The notes beneath the pieces were generated by a model. It made no database searches. It was not told where the DNA came from and saw nothing but the letters and a program-made list of their open reading frames with translations. A stretch of 64,000 nucleotides of DNA from Porphyromonas gingivalis ATCC 33277. GTDB lineage: Bacteria > Bacteroidota > Bacteroidia > Bacteroidales > Porphyromonadaceae. Location: the NCBI RefSeq assembly GCF_000010505.1, contig NC_010729.1:544501-608500 (forward strand), given 5' to 3'. The position numbers and the translations under genes are program-made. Below are positions 45,858 to 55,449 of the stretch, in pieces; within the stretch, counting starts at the first letter, position 1, and every line of letters begins with the position of its first letter.

Positions 45858-45907
45858 TAACGAAGTCTGAGAAAGACTTCGACCGTTACAACTCTTTCTC
45901 TATTAAG

Positions 45908-45974
45908 AAGGATTGGTTTTTGAATTTTTGTCTTTCCGAAGACAAGAATATCATCATAAAACCAATCCTTTTTT
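45908..45974 (+). terminator. Terminator after the sulfur module
   Basis: A long stem AAGGATTGGTTTT / AAAACCAATCCTT enclosing a smaller hairpin (GTCTTTCCGAAGAC) and followed by TTTT. A smaller hairpin GAAGTCTGAGAAAGACTTC precedes it directly after the stop. Confidence 0.8.
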
Positions 45975-46447
45975 ACATCATATAAATGAATCCTATTCTC
46001 TTTTACTCTGCTGTCTATAGCATGCAAAAGGTCTCAAAATCCGATATTACCGCTTTCTATACCCTATAAATCACATCCAAAGCAGGGCAATCGCATTTGA
46101 AATATAAGCCTGATGATGCTCCGTCCGGAATAAGCACGAATTAATGTGTTGGAGATCCTAATTGTAGAAGGAAGAGACCAAGGATACGGAGTACAATCTT
46201 TCAAATACGATAGCCCTCTGCCGAAGGGGCCGGCCTCTTCGGGGAATTTTCTGTAGTCTGTGTTGCTCTTACTATTGGAAATTACAATCACGGGTGTCTT
46301 TCTATTATAAGAAATGAGTCCTGATCTTCCCAAACAGGGGGGGAAAACGAATTTTGAAGACGCAAAACAGGGAAAACTTCCAAGATTATTTTCATTTCAC
46401 CTTAATTGGCCATAATGTACTGGTAATTAGCATGTTGTAATGAGCAC

Positions 46448-46500
46448 CGTAGGCCTACGCCGGTCTCCTGCATCGTGCAGGAAGGCATCGTACGCCTACG
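46448..46500. repeat. Inverted repeat at the broken end of the IS remnant
   Basis: CGTAGGC at 46448-46454 pairs with GCCTACG at 46494-46500, enclosing CCTGCA-TCG-TGCAGG. The palindrome GTAGGCCTAC also lies here. It sits where transposase similarity stops, so it may be a separate small insertion or a scar. Confidence 0.5.
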
Positions 46501-46718
46501 ATCGTAAGTGTTTCGTACCGGCTTTTCAACACTTCTTCGTATTCCTCTGCATAATCTTCAATCTCGTACCAAGAGGTATCACCTGAGAGCGTAGAGAGGA
46601 AAACGATCAGGAATAAAAAGTCAAGAGGATAAACTTCTTTGCTCTCTATCCGTGTGGGTCCGAGACCATAAAGAGATTTTCCGATAGTGACTGAATACAT
46701 GACTGACAGCTCATTCAA
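46493..46718 (-). pseudogene. ISAs1-family transposase, N-terminal remnant
   Basis: Minus-strand translation gives about 75 residues whose part from TRIESKEVYPLDFLFLIVF through LSGDTSWYEIEDYAEEY resembles the N-terminal (DDE_Tnp_1-associated) region of ISAs1-family transposases such as those of P. gingivalis. The catalytic DDE domain is missing: after KSRYETL the frame runs into unrelated sequence with an inverted repeat. The remaining gap 45858-47034 shows the terminator, this remnant and the gltX promoter, with no other gene. Confidence 0.6.
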
Positions 46719-46995
46719 CGACTATAAAATTTATAGAACGCTGTTTTGAATGCCTCTGCCCTGACATCCAAAGTGATGTTCTTTTCGAGATCAGCCTTTT
46801 CCTAATTTCTTTTCGATTTTTTTTCTCCGGGATGTAAAAGACATAGATTGCATCAATGGGCACGAACATATCGATGAGATCGAATGGATCCGAATTCTCT
46901 CGTTTTTCCGATATGTATTTGGATTTGCTTTGCTATTAGACAGTCTAAGACCCTTTTTAGGCTTTTTTGCCGAAAAAATTACGGAGATAATATGC

Positions 46996-47003
46996 TACTT
47001 TTG
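46996..47003 (+). promoter_or_regulatory. Candidate -7 box TACTTTTG for gltX
   Basis: Matches TAnnTTTG, 31 bases before the gltX ATG. A TTTG lies further upstream (46966) but at a spacing of 26, longer than usual. Confidence 0.5.
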
Positions 47004-47034
47004 TGGCATTGTACAAACAAAAGATTACCAAATA

Positions 47035-48558
47035 ATGGATACGATCAACAGGCGCATACGCGTACGTTTCGCTCCGAGTCCTACCGGGCCGTTGCATATA
47101 GGAGGGGTACGTACGGCTCTATACAACTATCTTTTCGCCCGTCAGCATGGAGGTGATATGATCCTGCGCATCGAGGATACGGACAGCAACAGATTTGTGC
47201 CCGGTGCCGAAGCGTATATAATAGAGGCATTGGAATGGCTCGGCATCAAATTCGACGAAGGTGTAGGCTATGGTGGCCGATTTGGCCCTTACAGGCAGAG
47301 CGAAAGGCGCGATATTTATCGCACATATGTTCGCCAACTACTGGATTCGGGACGGGCATATATCGCCTTCGATACGCCGGAGGAACTGGAAGCTCGGCGA
47401 GCCGAGGTGCCCAACTTCCAATACGATGCCACTACTCGTGGGCAAATGCGCAACTCTCTGACACTGCCTGCCGAAGAAGTGGAGCGTCTCGTTGCCGAGG
47501 GGACGCAGTATGTGGTTCGTTTCCTCGTGGAGCCGAATGTGGACGTAGAAGTGAACGACCTGATTCGCGGACGAGTGGTGATCGACTCTTCCATCCTCGA
47601 TGACAAGGTGCTGTATAAAAGTGCCGACGACTTGCCCACCTACCATCTGGCCAATATCGTGGACGACCATCTGATGGAAGTGAGCCATGTGATACGTGGT
47701 GAGGAGTGGTTGCCCAGTGCACCACTTCATGTACTGCTCTATCGTGCTTTCGGTTGGGAAGATACGATGCCGAGATTTGCCCATTTGGCACTGCTGCTGA
47801 AGCCCGAAGGAAATGGTAAGCTGAGCAAACGCGATGGCGATCGTTTGGGATTTCCCGTATTTCCACTGGAGTGGAAAGATCCCCAAACGGGAGATATATC
47901 CAAAGGTTATCGTGAAAGCGGTTATCTGCCTGAAGCAGTGGTAAACTTCCTCGCGCTTCTGGGCTGGAATCCGGGCAATGATCAGGATGTCATGAGCATG
48001 GACGAATTGATCCGACTGTTCGACATCGAAAAGTGCAGCAAGGCCGGAGCCAAGTTCGACTACGAGAAAGGACGCTGGTTCAATCACCAATATATCCAGC
48101 GTAAGGACAATGCGGAGTTGGCCGAACTCTTCCGTCCCATCCTTCGCGAAAATGGAGTAGTGGCTACCGACGAGAAAACAGCTCATGTAATCTCCCTCGT
48201 CAAGGAACGTGTAAACTTTATCGGAGAGCTATGGGAGCAAGCCGGATTCTTCTTCATCGCACCGCTATCCTATGATGAAAAAACAGTGAAAAAACGCTGG
48301 AAAGAAGATACGGCCAAGCAGTTGGGCGAACTAGCCGAATTGCTGGACTCTCACCGATCGTTTGCAGCCGAAGCAACCGAACCCACTGTGAAGAATTGGA
48401 TCGAGACCAATGGCTATCATCTCGGCAATATCATGAATGCCACTCGGTTGGCACTCGTGGGCGAGAGCAAGGGACCTCATATTTTCGACATCATGGAAGT
48501 GCTCGGGCGTGAAGAGACCGTTGGACGCATACGTCGTGCCATCGAAATCTTAGGCTGA
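47035..48558 (+). CDS. gltX: Glutamyl-tRNA synthetase
   Basis: Charges tRNA-Glu; 507 aa from ATG 47035. [20 protein letters not shown] holds the HIGH motif, RIEDTD follows, and GKLSKRDGD is the KMSKS equivalent. The C-terminal helical anticodon domain is present. The upstream extension of the frame to 46930 has no similarity. waaA follows after 24 bases in the same direction. Confidence 0.95.
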   Translation: MDTINRRIRVRFAPSPTGPLHIGGVRTALYNYLFARQHGGDMILRIEDTDSNRFVPGAEAYIIEALEWLGIKFDEGVGYGGRFGPYRQSERRDIYRTYVRQLLDSGRAYIAFDTPEELEARRAEVPNFQYDATTRGQMRNSLTLPAEEVERLVAEGTQYVVRFLVEPNVDVEVNDLIRGRVVIDSSILDDKVLYKSADDLPTYHLANIVDDHLMEVSHVIRGEEWLPSAPLHVLLYRAFGWEDTMPRFAHLALLLKPEGNGKLSKRDGDRLGFPVFPLEWKDPQTGDISKGYRESGYLPEAVVNFLALLGWNPGNDQDVMSMDELIRLFDIEKCSKAGAKFDYEKGRWFNHQYIQRKDNAELAELFRPILRENGVVATDEKTAHVISLVKERVNFIGELWEQAGFFFIAPLSYDEKTVKKRWKEDTAKQLGELAELLDSHRSFAAEATEPTVKNWIETNGYHLGNIMNATRLALVGESKGPHIFDIMEVLGREETVGRIRRAIEILG

Positions 48559-48582
48559 CAGCAATAATTTTTTTCGAAATAT

Positions 48583-49821
48583 ATGCGATTCCTTTTCAGC
48601 CTGATCGGATTGGCCTATTCCTCGCTGATCAAACTTGCCGTTCCGTTCAATCCCAAAGCCCGCATGATGGTTCGTGGGCGATGGAAGGTGTGGCGTCAGC
48701 TGCGTGAGGGCATAGTGCCGGGCGGGCGCTATATATGGTTTCATGCAGCTTCTTTGGGCGAATTCGAGCAGGGGAGACCGATGATAGAACGCATCCGAAG
48801 CGAATATCCGGACTATAGGATCGTGCTTACCTTCTTCAGCCCCTCGGGATATGAGGTACGTAAGAATTACGAAGGTGCCGACGTGATCGTGTATTTGCCG
48901 GCAGATCGTTTGCCCCGAGTGCGTAAGTTTCTGGATCTGGTCAAGCCCGAGATGGCTATTTTCATCAAATACGACTTCTGGCCCTGTTTCCTGACAGAAT
49001 TGGAGCGTAGGCAGATACCTACCTATCTGGTTTCATCCATCTTCCGACCGTCACAGCTGTTTTTCCGCTGGTATGGAGGAGCATACAAACGTTTGCTACA
49101 CTGCTTTACACACATTTTTGTTCAGGACGAGGCTTCACGCCTGCTACTTGAAAAGCATGGGATAGACCATGTATCCGTAGCGGGAGATACGCGCTTCGAC
49201 CGGGTGATCTCCGTATATGAAGCTCGGAAATCGCTTCCGCTGATAGAGCGTTTTGCTGCTTCCGTGCCGGAAGACGGTTTGGTCATTGTGGGCGGTAGCA
49301 GTTGGCCTCCCGACGAAGAGATACTCGTACGCTACTTCAATCGAAATCCCAAGATCAAACTCATATTGGCACCGCACGAAATCGACAAGGAACATTTGCT
49401 TCAGATCATATCGCATATACGACGGCCTTTCATACGACTTTCGGAAGCTACGGAAAGCGATATTGCCCGGCAGGATTGTCTGATTGTAGACAGCTTCGGT
49501 CTCCTATCCTCCATTTATCGCTACGGTCAAGTAGCTTTTATCGGAGGAGGATTCGGCAAAGGCATTCACAATACACCCGAGGCCGCAGTCTATGGTATAC
49601 CGGTTATTTTCGGACCACGATATGAGAAATTCAAGGAAGCCCGTGAATTGATAGATGTCGGCGGAGGCTTCTCCGTATCCTCAGCAGAGGAATTTGGCAA
49701 CCTGATCAAGCGAATACAAACGGACAAGGCCTATAGGGACGCCGCATCCTACGCAGCAGCAGACTACATCAGATCCAATGCCGGTGCAACGGAATACATC
49801 GTGCACCGAATCATGAAATAG
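48583..49821 (+). CDS. waaA: 3-deoxy-D-manno-octulosonic acid (Kdo) transferase
   Basis: Adds Kdo from CMP-Kdo to the lipid A precursor at the inner face of the inner membrane. The 412-aa GT30 protein has an N-terminal membrane anchor (about 1-20), the acceptor-site motif FHAASLGEFEQGRP with the catalytic Glu, then KYDFWPCFLTEL. The C-terminal GT-B half has GGSSWPPDEE, IGGGFGKGIHNTPEAAVYG and FGPRYEKFKEA. The LPS theme continues with the rfb genes downstream. Confidence 0.93.
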   Translation: MRFLFSLIGLAYSSLIKLAVPFNPKARMMVRGRWKVWRQLREGIVPGGRYIWFHAASLGEFEQGRPMIERIRSEYPDYRIVLTFFSPSGYEVRKNYEGADVIVYLPADRLPRVRKFLDLVKPEMAIFIKYDFWPCFLTELERRQIPTYLVSSIFRPSQLFFRWYGGAYKRLLHCFTHIFVQDEASRLLLEKHGIDHVSVAGDTRFDRVISVYEARKSLPLIERFAASVPEDGLVIVGGSSWPPDEEILVRYFNRNPKIKLILAPHEIDKEHLLQIISHIRRPFIRLSEATESDIARQDCLIVDSFGLLSSIYRYGQVAFIGGGFGKGIHNTPEAAVYGIPVIFGPRYEKFKEARELIDVGGGFSVSSAEEFGNLIKRIQTDKAYRDAASYAAADYIRSNAGATEYIVHRIMK

Positions 49822-49905
49822 GCTCAATCGGGGGGATATGTGACCGAAATCATTCATTACCCTCGCTCCCAGCCTCCAATCCGAATAGAACACACACAAA
49901 GAGAT

Positions 49906-51861
49906 ATGAATATTTGTAAGCGGACGATACGAACGAACAGCTGGTGGGCTTTTGCCTATCGTATGGCATTGGCTTATTTCTTTTTCGGTATTGCCCGTGG
50001 ACTGTTCTACCTCTTCAACTATCGCTTTTTTGCCGACATGACTGCCGAGCAGGTATGGCGTGCATGGATGGGAGGGCTTAGGTTCGACACGGCTTCCGTT
50101 TTGTATTTGAATGCCCTTTTTATTCTGTTGAGCTTTCTGCCGTTCAGGTTTCGTACCAAGCGATCCTATCGAATCCTGACCGACTGGACCTTTTTCGTGC
50201 CAAATGCTTTGGGGCTGGCGGCAGGTCTGGCCGATTGTATTTACTATCCATACACCTTGAAACGAACATCCTCGACGGTTTTCTCTGAATTCAGCCATGA
50301 GGGCGGAGGACTGATATGGCATCTTCTCCTGAATTACTGGTATATGAGCCTGCTGGCTATAGTCCTCGTTGCTGCTATGGTATGGCTGTATCATCGGGTC
50401 AAGCCGGTACGCACCTATGCCGAAGCGAAAGACAGCCTGCATTATTATACAATTCACGTTGTAGCCCTCGTTGCTGCTATCGCATTTATCGTATGGGGTA
50501 TACGAGGAGGCAGTTTTGCCAAGTCGTGGCGTCCTATGACAATGAGCTATGCCAATCTGTCGGTGGACAAAGTGGAACATAGGGCTTTGGTACTGAACAC
50601 GCCCTACAGCATCATTCGTACCATTGGCAAACAGGGACTGGAGGAAAAGCGTTTTTATGCCTCCGAAAAAAAGTTGGAGCAAGTATTCAATCCCATTCAT
50701 CATTTGGCGACGGACACGACGGCTCGTTTCGGTCAGCTGCGTGGACGCAACGTGATGGTGATAATCATCGAAAGCTTTGCTCGCCAATACGTGGGACGGC
50801 TGAACCAAGACATTCCCGATTACAAAGGATATACACCCTGCTTCGACTCGATTTCACAAAAGGGTTACCTTTTCGAACAGGCTTTTGCCAACGGGCGCAA
50901 GAGTATCGATGCCATGCCGTCCATATTAAGCTCGTTGCCTTCCCTCCGCTCACACTTCATTACATCTCACTATTCGGGCAATGAGATTGAAGGATTGGGG
51001 ATGGCTCTCGGGCGGATCGGTTATCATTCCATTTTCTTACATGGTGCTCCAAACGGATCAATGGGCTTCGATGCTTTTGTCAAACAAGCCGGCTACAAAC
51101 GTTATTTCGGCAAGACAGAGTATGCCCACGATGAAGATTTCGATGGCGTATGGGGCATCTGGGACGAGCCGTTCTTACTACATGCCGTGGACGAACTCAG
51201 CCGTATGAAACAACCTTTCGTAGGTACGCTGTTCACGCTTTCCAGCCATGAGCCTTTCCATATTCCAAGCCATCGCGAAGGTCTTTTTCCCAACGAAGGC
51301 GAACCGCTGGTGCAGTGCATCGGATACACAGATCATGCTTTGGGAGAATTTTTCCGGAAAGCAAGCCGGCAAACCTGGTTTGAAAATACGCTCTTCGTTA
51401 TCACAGCCGACCATGCTTCCGGAGATCTCCGTCCTGAGTACAGAAGTGCCGTTGGACGCTATGCCATACCCATTTTATTCTATGCTCCGGGATCCGATTT
51501 GATAGGATTTGATAGGACAACTACCGTACAACAGGCTGATATTCTTCCGACAGTGCTAAGCCTTTTGGGCTATTCTGCTCCTGTTCTGGCTTTCGGGAAC
51601 AACATGTTTAGCCGGCAAGCTCCGCATTTTGCCGTCACCGATTACGACGGTACGCTTCAGTTACTGGAGGATGGCCTCGTCCTGCAGCACGATGGCAATC
51701 ATCCTCTTGCTTTGTACGACTATCTTAATGATAAAGAACTTCGTACAAATCTGCTCAAAACACAAGCTGCACGGGCTGACAGTATGACATGTCGAATAGA
51801 AGCAGTGATCCAGTCTTTCAATCACCGAATGAATACAAACAGACTCGTTGCCGATAAATAA
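49906..51861 (+). CDS. LtaS-like sulfatase-fold membrane transferase
   Basis: A 651-aa protein with five N-terminal membrane helices (about 10-190) and a periplasmic sulfatase-fold domain (about 275-600). VIIIESFARQY has the metal-binding Glu, NGRKSIDAMPSILSSLPS contains Ser333 at the nucleophile position (Thr in Staphylococcus LtaS), FTLSSHEPF follows, and ITADHASG holds the later Asp/His ligands. In Gram-negative bacteria such enzymes transfer phosphoglycerol or phosphoethanolamine to glycans or lipids. The acceptor here is unknown, but LPS is plausible given waaA and rfb neighbours. ATG 49906, preceded by AAAGAGAT, was preferred over GTG 49840. Confidence 0.82.
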   Translation: MNICKRTIRTNSWWAFAYRMALAYFFFGIARGLFYLFNYRFFADMTAEQVWRAWMGGLRFDTASVLYLNALFILLSFLPFRFRTKRSYRILTDWTFFVPNALGLAAGLADCIYYPYTLKRTSSTVFSEFSHEGGGLIWHLLLNYWYMSLLAIVLVAAMVWLYHRVKPVRTYAEAKDSLHYYTIHVVALVAAIAFIVWGIRGGSFAKSWRPMTMSYANLSVDKVEHRALVLNTPYSIIRTIGKQGLEEKRFYASEKKLEQVFNPIHHLATDTTARFGQLRGRNVMVIIIESFARQYVGRLNQDIPDYKGYTPCFDSISQKGYLFEQAFANGRKSIDAMPSILSSLPSLRSHFITSHYSGNEIEGLGMALGRIGYHSIFLHGAPNGSMGFDAFVKQAGYKRYFGKTEYAHDEDFDGVWGIWDEPFLLHAVDELSRMKQPFVGTLFTLSSHEPFHIPSHREGLFPNEGEPLVQCIGYTDHALGEFFRKASRQTWFENTLFVITADHASGDLRPEYRSAVGRYAIPILFYAPGSDLIGFDRTTTVQQADILPTVLSLLGYSAPVLAFGNNMFSRQAPHFAVTDYDGTLQLLEDGLVLQHDGNHPLALYDYLNDKELRTNLLKTQAARADSMTCRIEAVIQSFNHRMNTNRLVADK

Positions 51862-51924
51862 CAAATTAAATTCATGAGTAAGAGGAGAGCAATGCAATTG
51901 CATCAAGCTATTGCTGTGATCCTA

Positions 51925-51956
51925 TTTGCCATTTGATCGTAATAAAGTTATTTTTG
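51925..51956 (+). promoter_or_regulatory. Promoter of the rfbACDB operon
   Basis: TTTG at 51925-51928 and TATTTTTG at 51949-51956 are separated by 20 bases, matching the Bacteroidetes -33/-7 arrangement. The rfbA ATG lies 20 bases after the -7 box. Confidence 0.7.
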
Positions 51957-51975
51957 TCTCGCAAATTGATTTGCT

Positions 51976-52845
51976 ATGAAAGGAATAATCCTTGCCGGAG
52001 GATCCGGCACTCGTCTATATCCGATAACTCGGGGTGTGAGCAAACAGCTTCTACCCGTTTATGACAAGCCGATGATTTACTACCCGCTTTCTACGCTTAT
52101 GCTTGCGGGTATTCGGGATGTCCTGATCATTTCCACGCCGCAGGACTTATCCATGTTCCAACGGCTATTGGGCGATGGCCGTGATCTCGGTGTCCGGTTG
52201 GAGTATGCAGAGCAACCCTCTCCCGATGGATTGGCACAGGCTTTCATCATCGGACGTGAGTTTGTAGGAGACGATTGTGCCTGTCTCGTCTTAGGAGATA
52301 ATATCTTCTACGGGCATGGCTTCAGCCAGATGCTTCGGTCGGCAGTTGCTGATGCGGAAAAGGGTATGGCCACCATTTTCGGCTATTATGTGAATGATCC
52401 TGAGCGATACGGTGTAGCGGAAGTGGATGCTACCGGCAAGGTCATCAGCCTGGAAGAAAAACCGGAAAAGCCGAAGAGCAACTACGCAGTAGTGGGACTC
52501 TATTTCTATCCCAATGATGTACTTGATGTAGCAGCAGATGTCAAACCATCGGCGCGGGGCGAATTGGAAATAACCTCAGTCAATCAGGAGTTCATGCTTC
52601 GCAAGCAGCTCCGTCTCCAACAACTGGGGCGTGGTTTTGCCTGGCTGGATACAGGTACACACGAATCACTGACAGATGCTTCCGTTTTTGTATCGGTCAT
52701 AGAGAAACGCCAAGGCTTGAAGATCGCCTGCTTGGAGGAGATTGCCTACAATAATGGCTGGCTCACCAAAGAAGATCTGGCTCGTGTGGCTGAACCGATG
52801 AAACAGAATCAATACGGAAAGTATCTGCTTGGACTGATCAAATAG
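51976..52845 (+). CDS. rfbA: Glucose-1-phosphate thymidylyltransferase
   Basis: First step of dTDP-L-rhamnose synthesis: dTTP + glucose 1-phosphate to dTDP-glucose. The 289-aa protein has [20 protein letters not shown] (8-27) as nucleotide-binding loop, then [29 protein letters not shown] and [11 protein letters not shown]. Normal length. First gene of rfbA-rfbC-rfbD-rfbB. Confidence 0.96.
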   Translation: MKGIILAGGSGTRLYPITRGVSKQLLPVYDKPMIYYPLSTLMLAGIRDVLIISTPQDLSMFQRLLGDGRDLGVRLEYAEQPSPDGLAQAFIIGREFVGDDCACLVLGDNIFYGHGFSQMLRSAVADAEKGMATIFGYYVNDPERYGVAEVDATGKVISLEEKPEKPKSNYAVVGLYFYPNDVLDVAADVKPSARGELEITSVNQEFMLRKQLRLQQLGRGFAWLDTGTHESLTDASVFVSVIEKRQGLKIACLEEIAYNNGWLTKEDLARVAEPMKQNQYGKYLLGLIK

Positions 52846-52859
52846 AGAGCATCCCTTTC

Positions 52860-53450
52860 ATGAATTTTATCCCCACCGAAATACCCGAAGTCGTTATCCT
52901 TGAGCCACGATTGTTCCGTGACGATCGAGGCTATTTCTTCGAATCATTCAGTCGCCAAGAGATAGAAACGGGTATTCGCCCCATTAATTTTGTACAAGAC
53001 AACGAATCGGCATCCCGATATGGTGTACTAAGAGGGCTTCACTTCCAGAAACCTCCACATGCTCAGAGCAAGCTGGTACGAGTAGTACGTGGGTGTGTGA
53101 TTGACTATGCCGTGGATATTCGCTTCGGATCGCCTACTTTCGGCAAATATGTAGCAGTGGAGCTTTCCGATACGAACTTCAGACAGTTGTTTATCCCGCG
53201 CGGATTCGCTCACGGTTTTGTCGTGCTAAGTGACGAAGTCGTATTTCAGTACAAATGCGACAACTACTATGCTCCACAAAGCGAAGGAGCCATTGCCTGG
53301 AATGATTCGAACTTAGATATTGACTGGAAAATCCCTGTAGAGGACATTATCCTCTCAGCTAAAGATCAGGCCAATCCGTCATGGACGGAATTGATATCGA
53401 GCGAGGATTTCCGGAATCTCTTCCCCTACAATCAAGACTTATACGAATGA
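52860..53450 (+). CDS. rfbC: dTDP-4-dehydrorhamnose 3,5-epimerase
   Basis: Epimerises dTDP-4-keto-6-deoxyglucose at C3 and C5. The 196-aa cupin has DDRGYFFESFS at the N-terminus, then FVQDNESASRYGVLRGLHFQ with the catalytic His, and FIPRGFAHGFVVLSD. Its stop overlaps the rfbD start by four bases. Confidence 0.95.
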   Translation: MNFIPTEIPEVVILEPRLFRDDRGYFFESFSRQEIETGIRPINFVQDNESASRYGVLRGLHFQKPPHAQSKLVRVVRGCVIDYAVDIRFGSPTFGKYVAVELSDTNFRQLFIPRGFAHGFVVLSDEVVFQYKCDNYYAPQSEGAIAWNDSNLDIDWKIPVEDIILSAKDQANPSWTELISSEDFRNLFPYNQDLYE

Positions 53451-54304
53451 ACCGAATACTGGTAACCGGAGCCGATGGTCAGTTGGGTAGTGAACTTCGG
53501 TTGTTGGCTTCGGCTGACAGCCGTTTTGTTTTCACCGACTTAGCGGAACTGGATATTAGAGATAAAGATGCTGTCCTCCGTTTTATGGAGGAATATAGCA
53601 TCGGGATCATTATCAACTGTGCCGCATATACAGCTGTGGACAAAGCTGAGGACGATGAAGCCTCTGCCGAGAAAGTCAATCACCAAGCTGCGGCTCATCT
53701 GGCAGCGGCTGCTGCGAAGTATGATGCCCTGCTGATACATATTTCTACGGATTATGTATTTGATGGTACGGCTAATATCCCCTATAGGGAAGACATCCCG
53801 ACAGCTCCTCTCGGTGCATATGGCCGTACCAAGTTAAAAGGAGAACAGGCTGTGCTGGCAGCCGACTGCCGATACATGATACTGCGCACATCGTGGCTGT
53901 ACTCATCGTTCGGCAATAATTTTGTGAAAACGATGCTTCGGCTGACAGCTGAACGCGATACATTAAACGTAGTCTTCGATCAGGTCGGTACTCCTACCTA
54001 TGCTGCAGACTTGGCTGCTTTCATACACCGTCTGGCTATAGGACAACTGCCCGTTAAGACGGGGTTGTATCACTTTAGCAACGAAGGTGTATGCTCCTGG
54101 TTCGACTTTGCAGTGGCCATTGCCCGAATGAGTGGTCATACAGCATGCAGGATCAGCCCTTGCCATAGCGATGAATATCCGACGAGAGTAAGACGGCCGC
54201 ATTATTCCGTCTTGGATAAGACGCTTATTAAAAACACTTTCGACATCAGCATCCCTCACTGGCAGGATTCTTTGGCTGCGTGTCTGAATCTGCTAAAACA
54301 TTGA
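53447..54304 (+). CDS. rfbD: dTDP-4-dehydrorhamnose reductase
   Basis: Final NAD(P)H-dependent step to dTDP-L-rhamnose. From ATG 53447 the protein has 285 aa: ILVTGADGQLGSEL is the nucleotide-binding motif, HISTDYVFDG follows, and YGRTKLKGE contains the catalytic Tyr and Lys. The longer frame from 53381 reads inside rfbC. rfbB starts 6 bases after the stop. Confidence 0.95.
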   Translation: MNRILVTGADGQLGSELRLLASADSRFVFTDLAELDIRDKDAVLRFMEEYSIGIIINCAAYTAVDKAEDDEASAEKVNHQAAAHLAAAAAKYDALLIHISTDYVFDGTANIPYREDIPTAPLGAYGRTKLKGEQAVLAADCRYMILRTSWLYSSFGNNFVKTMLRLTAERDTLNVVFDQVGTPTYAADLAAFIHRLAIGQLPVKTGLYHFSNEGVCSWFDFAVAIARMSGHTACRISPCHSDEYPTRVRRPHYSVLDKTLIKNTFDISIPHWQDSLAACLNLLKH

Positions 54305-54310
54305 AGAACG

Positions 54311-55375
54311 ATGAACTTCCGACGTCATATTCTCATCACCGGCGGTGCCGGTTTTATCGGATCGCATGTGGTACGACTCATGGTCAATGCTTATCCTGAT
54401 TATGAGATCATCAATCTCGATACGCTGACATATGCCGGCAATCTGGCCAATCTCAAGGATATAGAGTCCAAGCCGAATTATCGTTTCGTAAAGGCGGATA
54501 TTTGCAATGCCAATACGCTGAAGAAAGTCTTTGCTCATTATGCCATCGACGGAGTCATTCATCTGGCGGCCGAAAGTCATGTGGATCGGTCTATAAAAGA
54601 TCCTTTAGCTTTTGCCCGCACCAACGTAATGGGGACGCTGACGCTCCTGCAAACGGCCAAAGAGGCTTGGCATGGGGAATACGAAGGCAAGCGTTTCTAC
54701 CACATATCGACCGATGAGGTATATGGAGCATTGGCTTTCGACGGTACGCTGTTTACGGAAGAAACCAAATACGACCCACATTCTCCCTATTCGGCCAGCA
54801 AGGCTTCCAGCGACCATTTTGTCCGGGCTTATCACGATACTTTCGGTCTGCCGACAGTGATCTCCAACTGCTCGAACAACTATGGGCCCTATCAATTCCC
54901 GGAGAAACTCATTCCTCTCTTCATTAACAATATCCGGCACAATAAGCCTCTACCCGTCTATGGGAAAGGGGAGAACGTCCGTGACTGGCTCTATGTCGAA
55001 GACCATGCTCGTGCCATCGATCTGATATTCCATCGGGGCAAGAATGGCGATACCTATAATATCGGTGGCTTTAACGAATGGAAGAACATCGATCTCATCA
55101 AGGTGATGATCCGCGTGGTGGATCGTCTTTTGGGCAGAGAGGAAGGCTCTTCGGAGAAGCTGATCACCTATGTGGCAGACAGAGCCGGACACGATCTGCG
55201 CTATGCCATCGACTCGACTAAGCTGAAAAACGAACTGGGCTGGGAACCCTCTCTCCAATTCGAAGAAGGCATCGAGAAAACCGTCCGCTGGTATCTTCAC
55301 AATCAAGACTGGCTGGATCGGGTGACCAGCGGCGACTACCTCCGATACTACGACGAGATGTACTCCGAACGATAG
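54311..55375 (+). CDS. rfbB: dTDP-glucose 4,6-dehydratase
   Basis: Second step of dTDP-rhamnose synthesis. The 354-aa short-chain dehydrogenase-like protein has ITGGAGFIGSHVV (NAD site), HLAAESHVDRSI, STDEVYGAL with catalytic residues, and YSASKASSDHFVRAY with the Tyr-x-x-x-Lys. Gene order A-C-D-B puts it last, although it acts second. It is the end of the rhamnose operon. Confidence 0.96.
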   Translation: MNFRRHILITGGAGFIGSHVVRLMVNAYPDYEIINLDTLTYAGNLANLKDIESKPNYRFVKADICNANTLKKVFAHYAIDGVIHLAAESHVDRSIKDPLAFARTNVMGTLTLLQTAKEAWHGEYEGKRFYHISTDEVYGALAFDGTLFTEETKYDPHSPYSASKASSDHFVRAYHDTFGLPTVISNCSNNYGPYQFPEKLIPLFINNIRHNKPLPVYGKGENVRDWLYVEDHARAIDLIFHRGKNGDTYNIGGFNEWKNIDLIKVMIRVVDRLLGREEGSSEKLITYVADRAGHDLRYAIDSTKLKNELGWEPSLQFEEGIEKTVRWYLHNQDWLDRVTSGDYLRYYDEMYSER

Positions 55376-55386
55376 TGCTTTTTGGC

Positions 55387-55394
55387 TAAATTTG
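55387..55394 (+). promoter_or_regulatory. Candidate -7 box TAAATTTG for gcvT
   Basis: Matches TAnnTTTG 55 bases before the gcvT ATG and 12 bases after the rfbB stop. No glycine-riboswitch-like structure was noticed in the short leader. Confidence 0.55.
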
Positions 55395-55449
55395 TCATCG
55401 TTTCCGAATCAATCAACCAAACAAATCACAATAAACAAGGAATCAAAAA

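Noticed and set aside
46064-46333. Minus-strand frame as the missing part of the transposase
   Set aside because: It has no DDE-domain motifs and is not in a position or frame that continues the N-terminal remnant.
55376-55449. Glycine riboswitch before gcvT
   Set aside because: The 74-base gap is too short and lacks the conserved paired aptamer elements.
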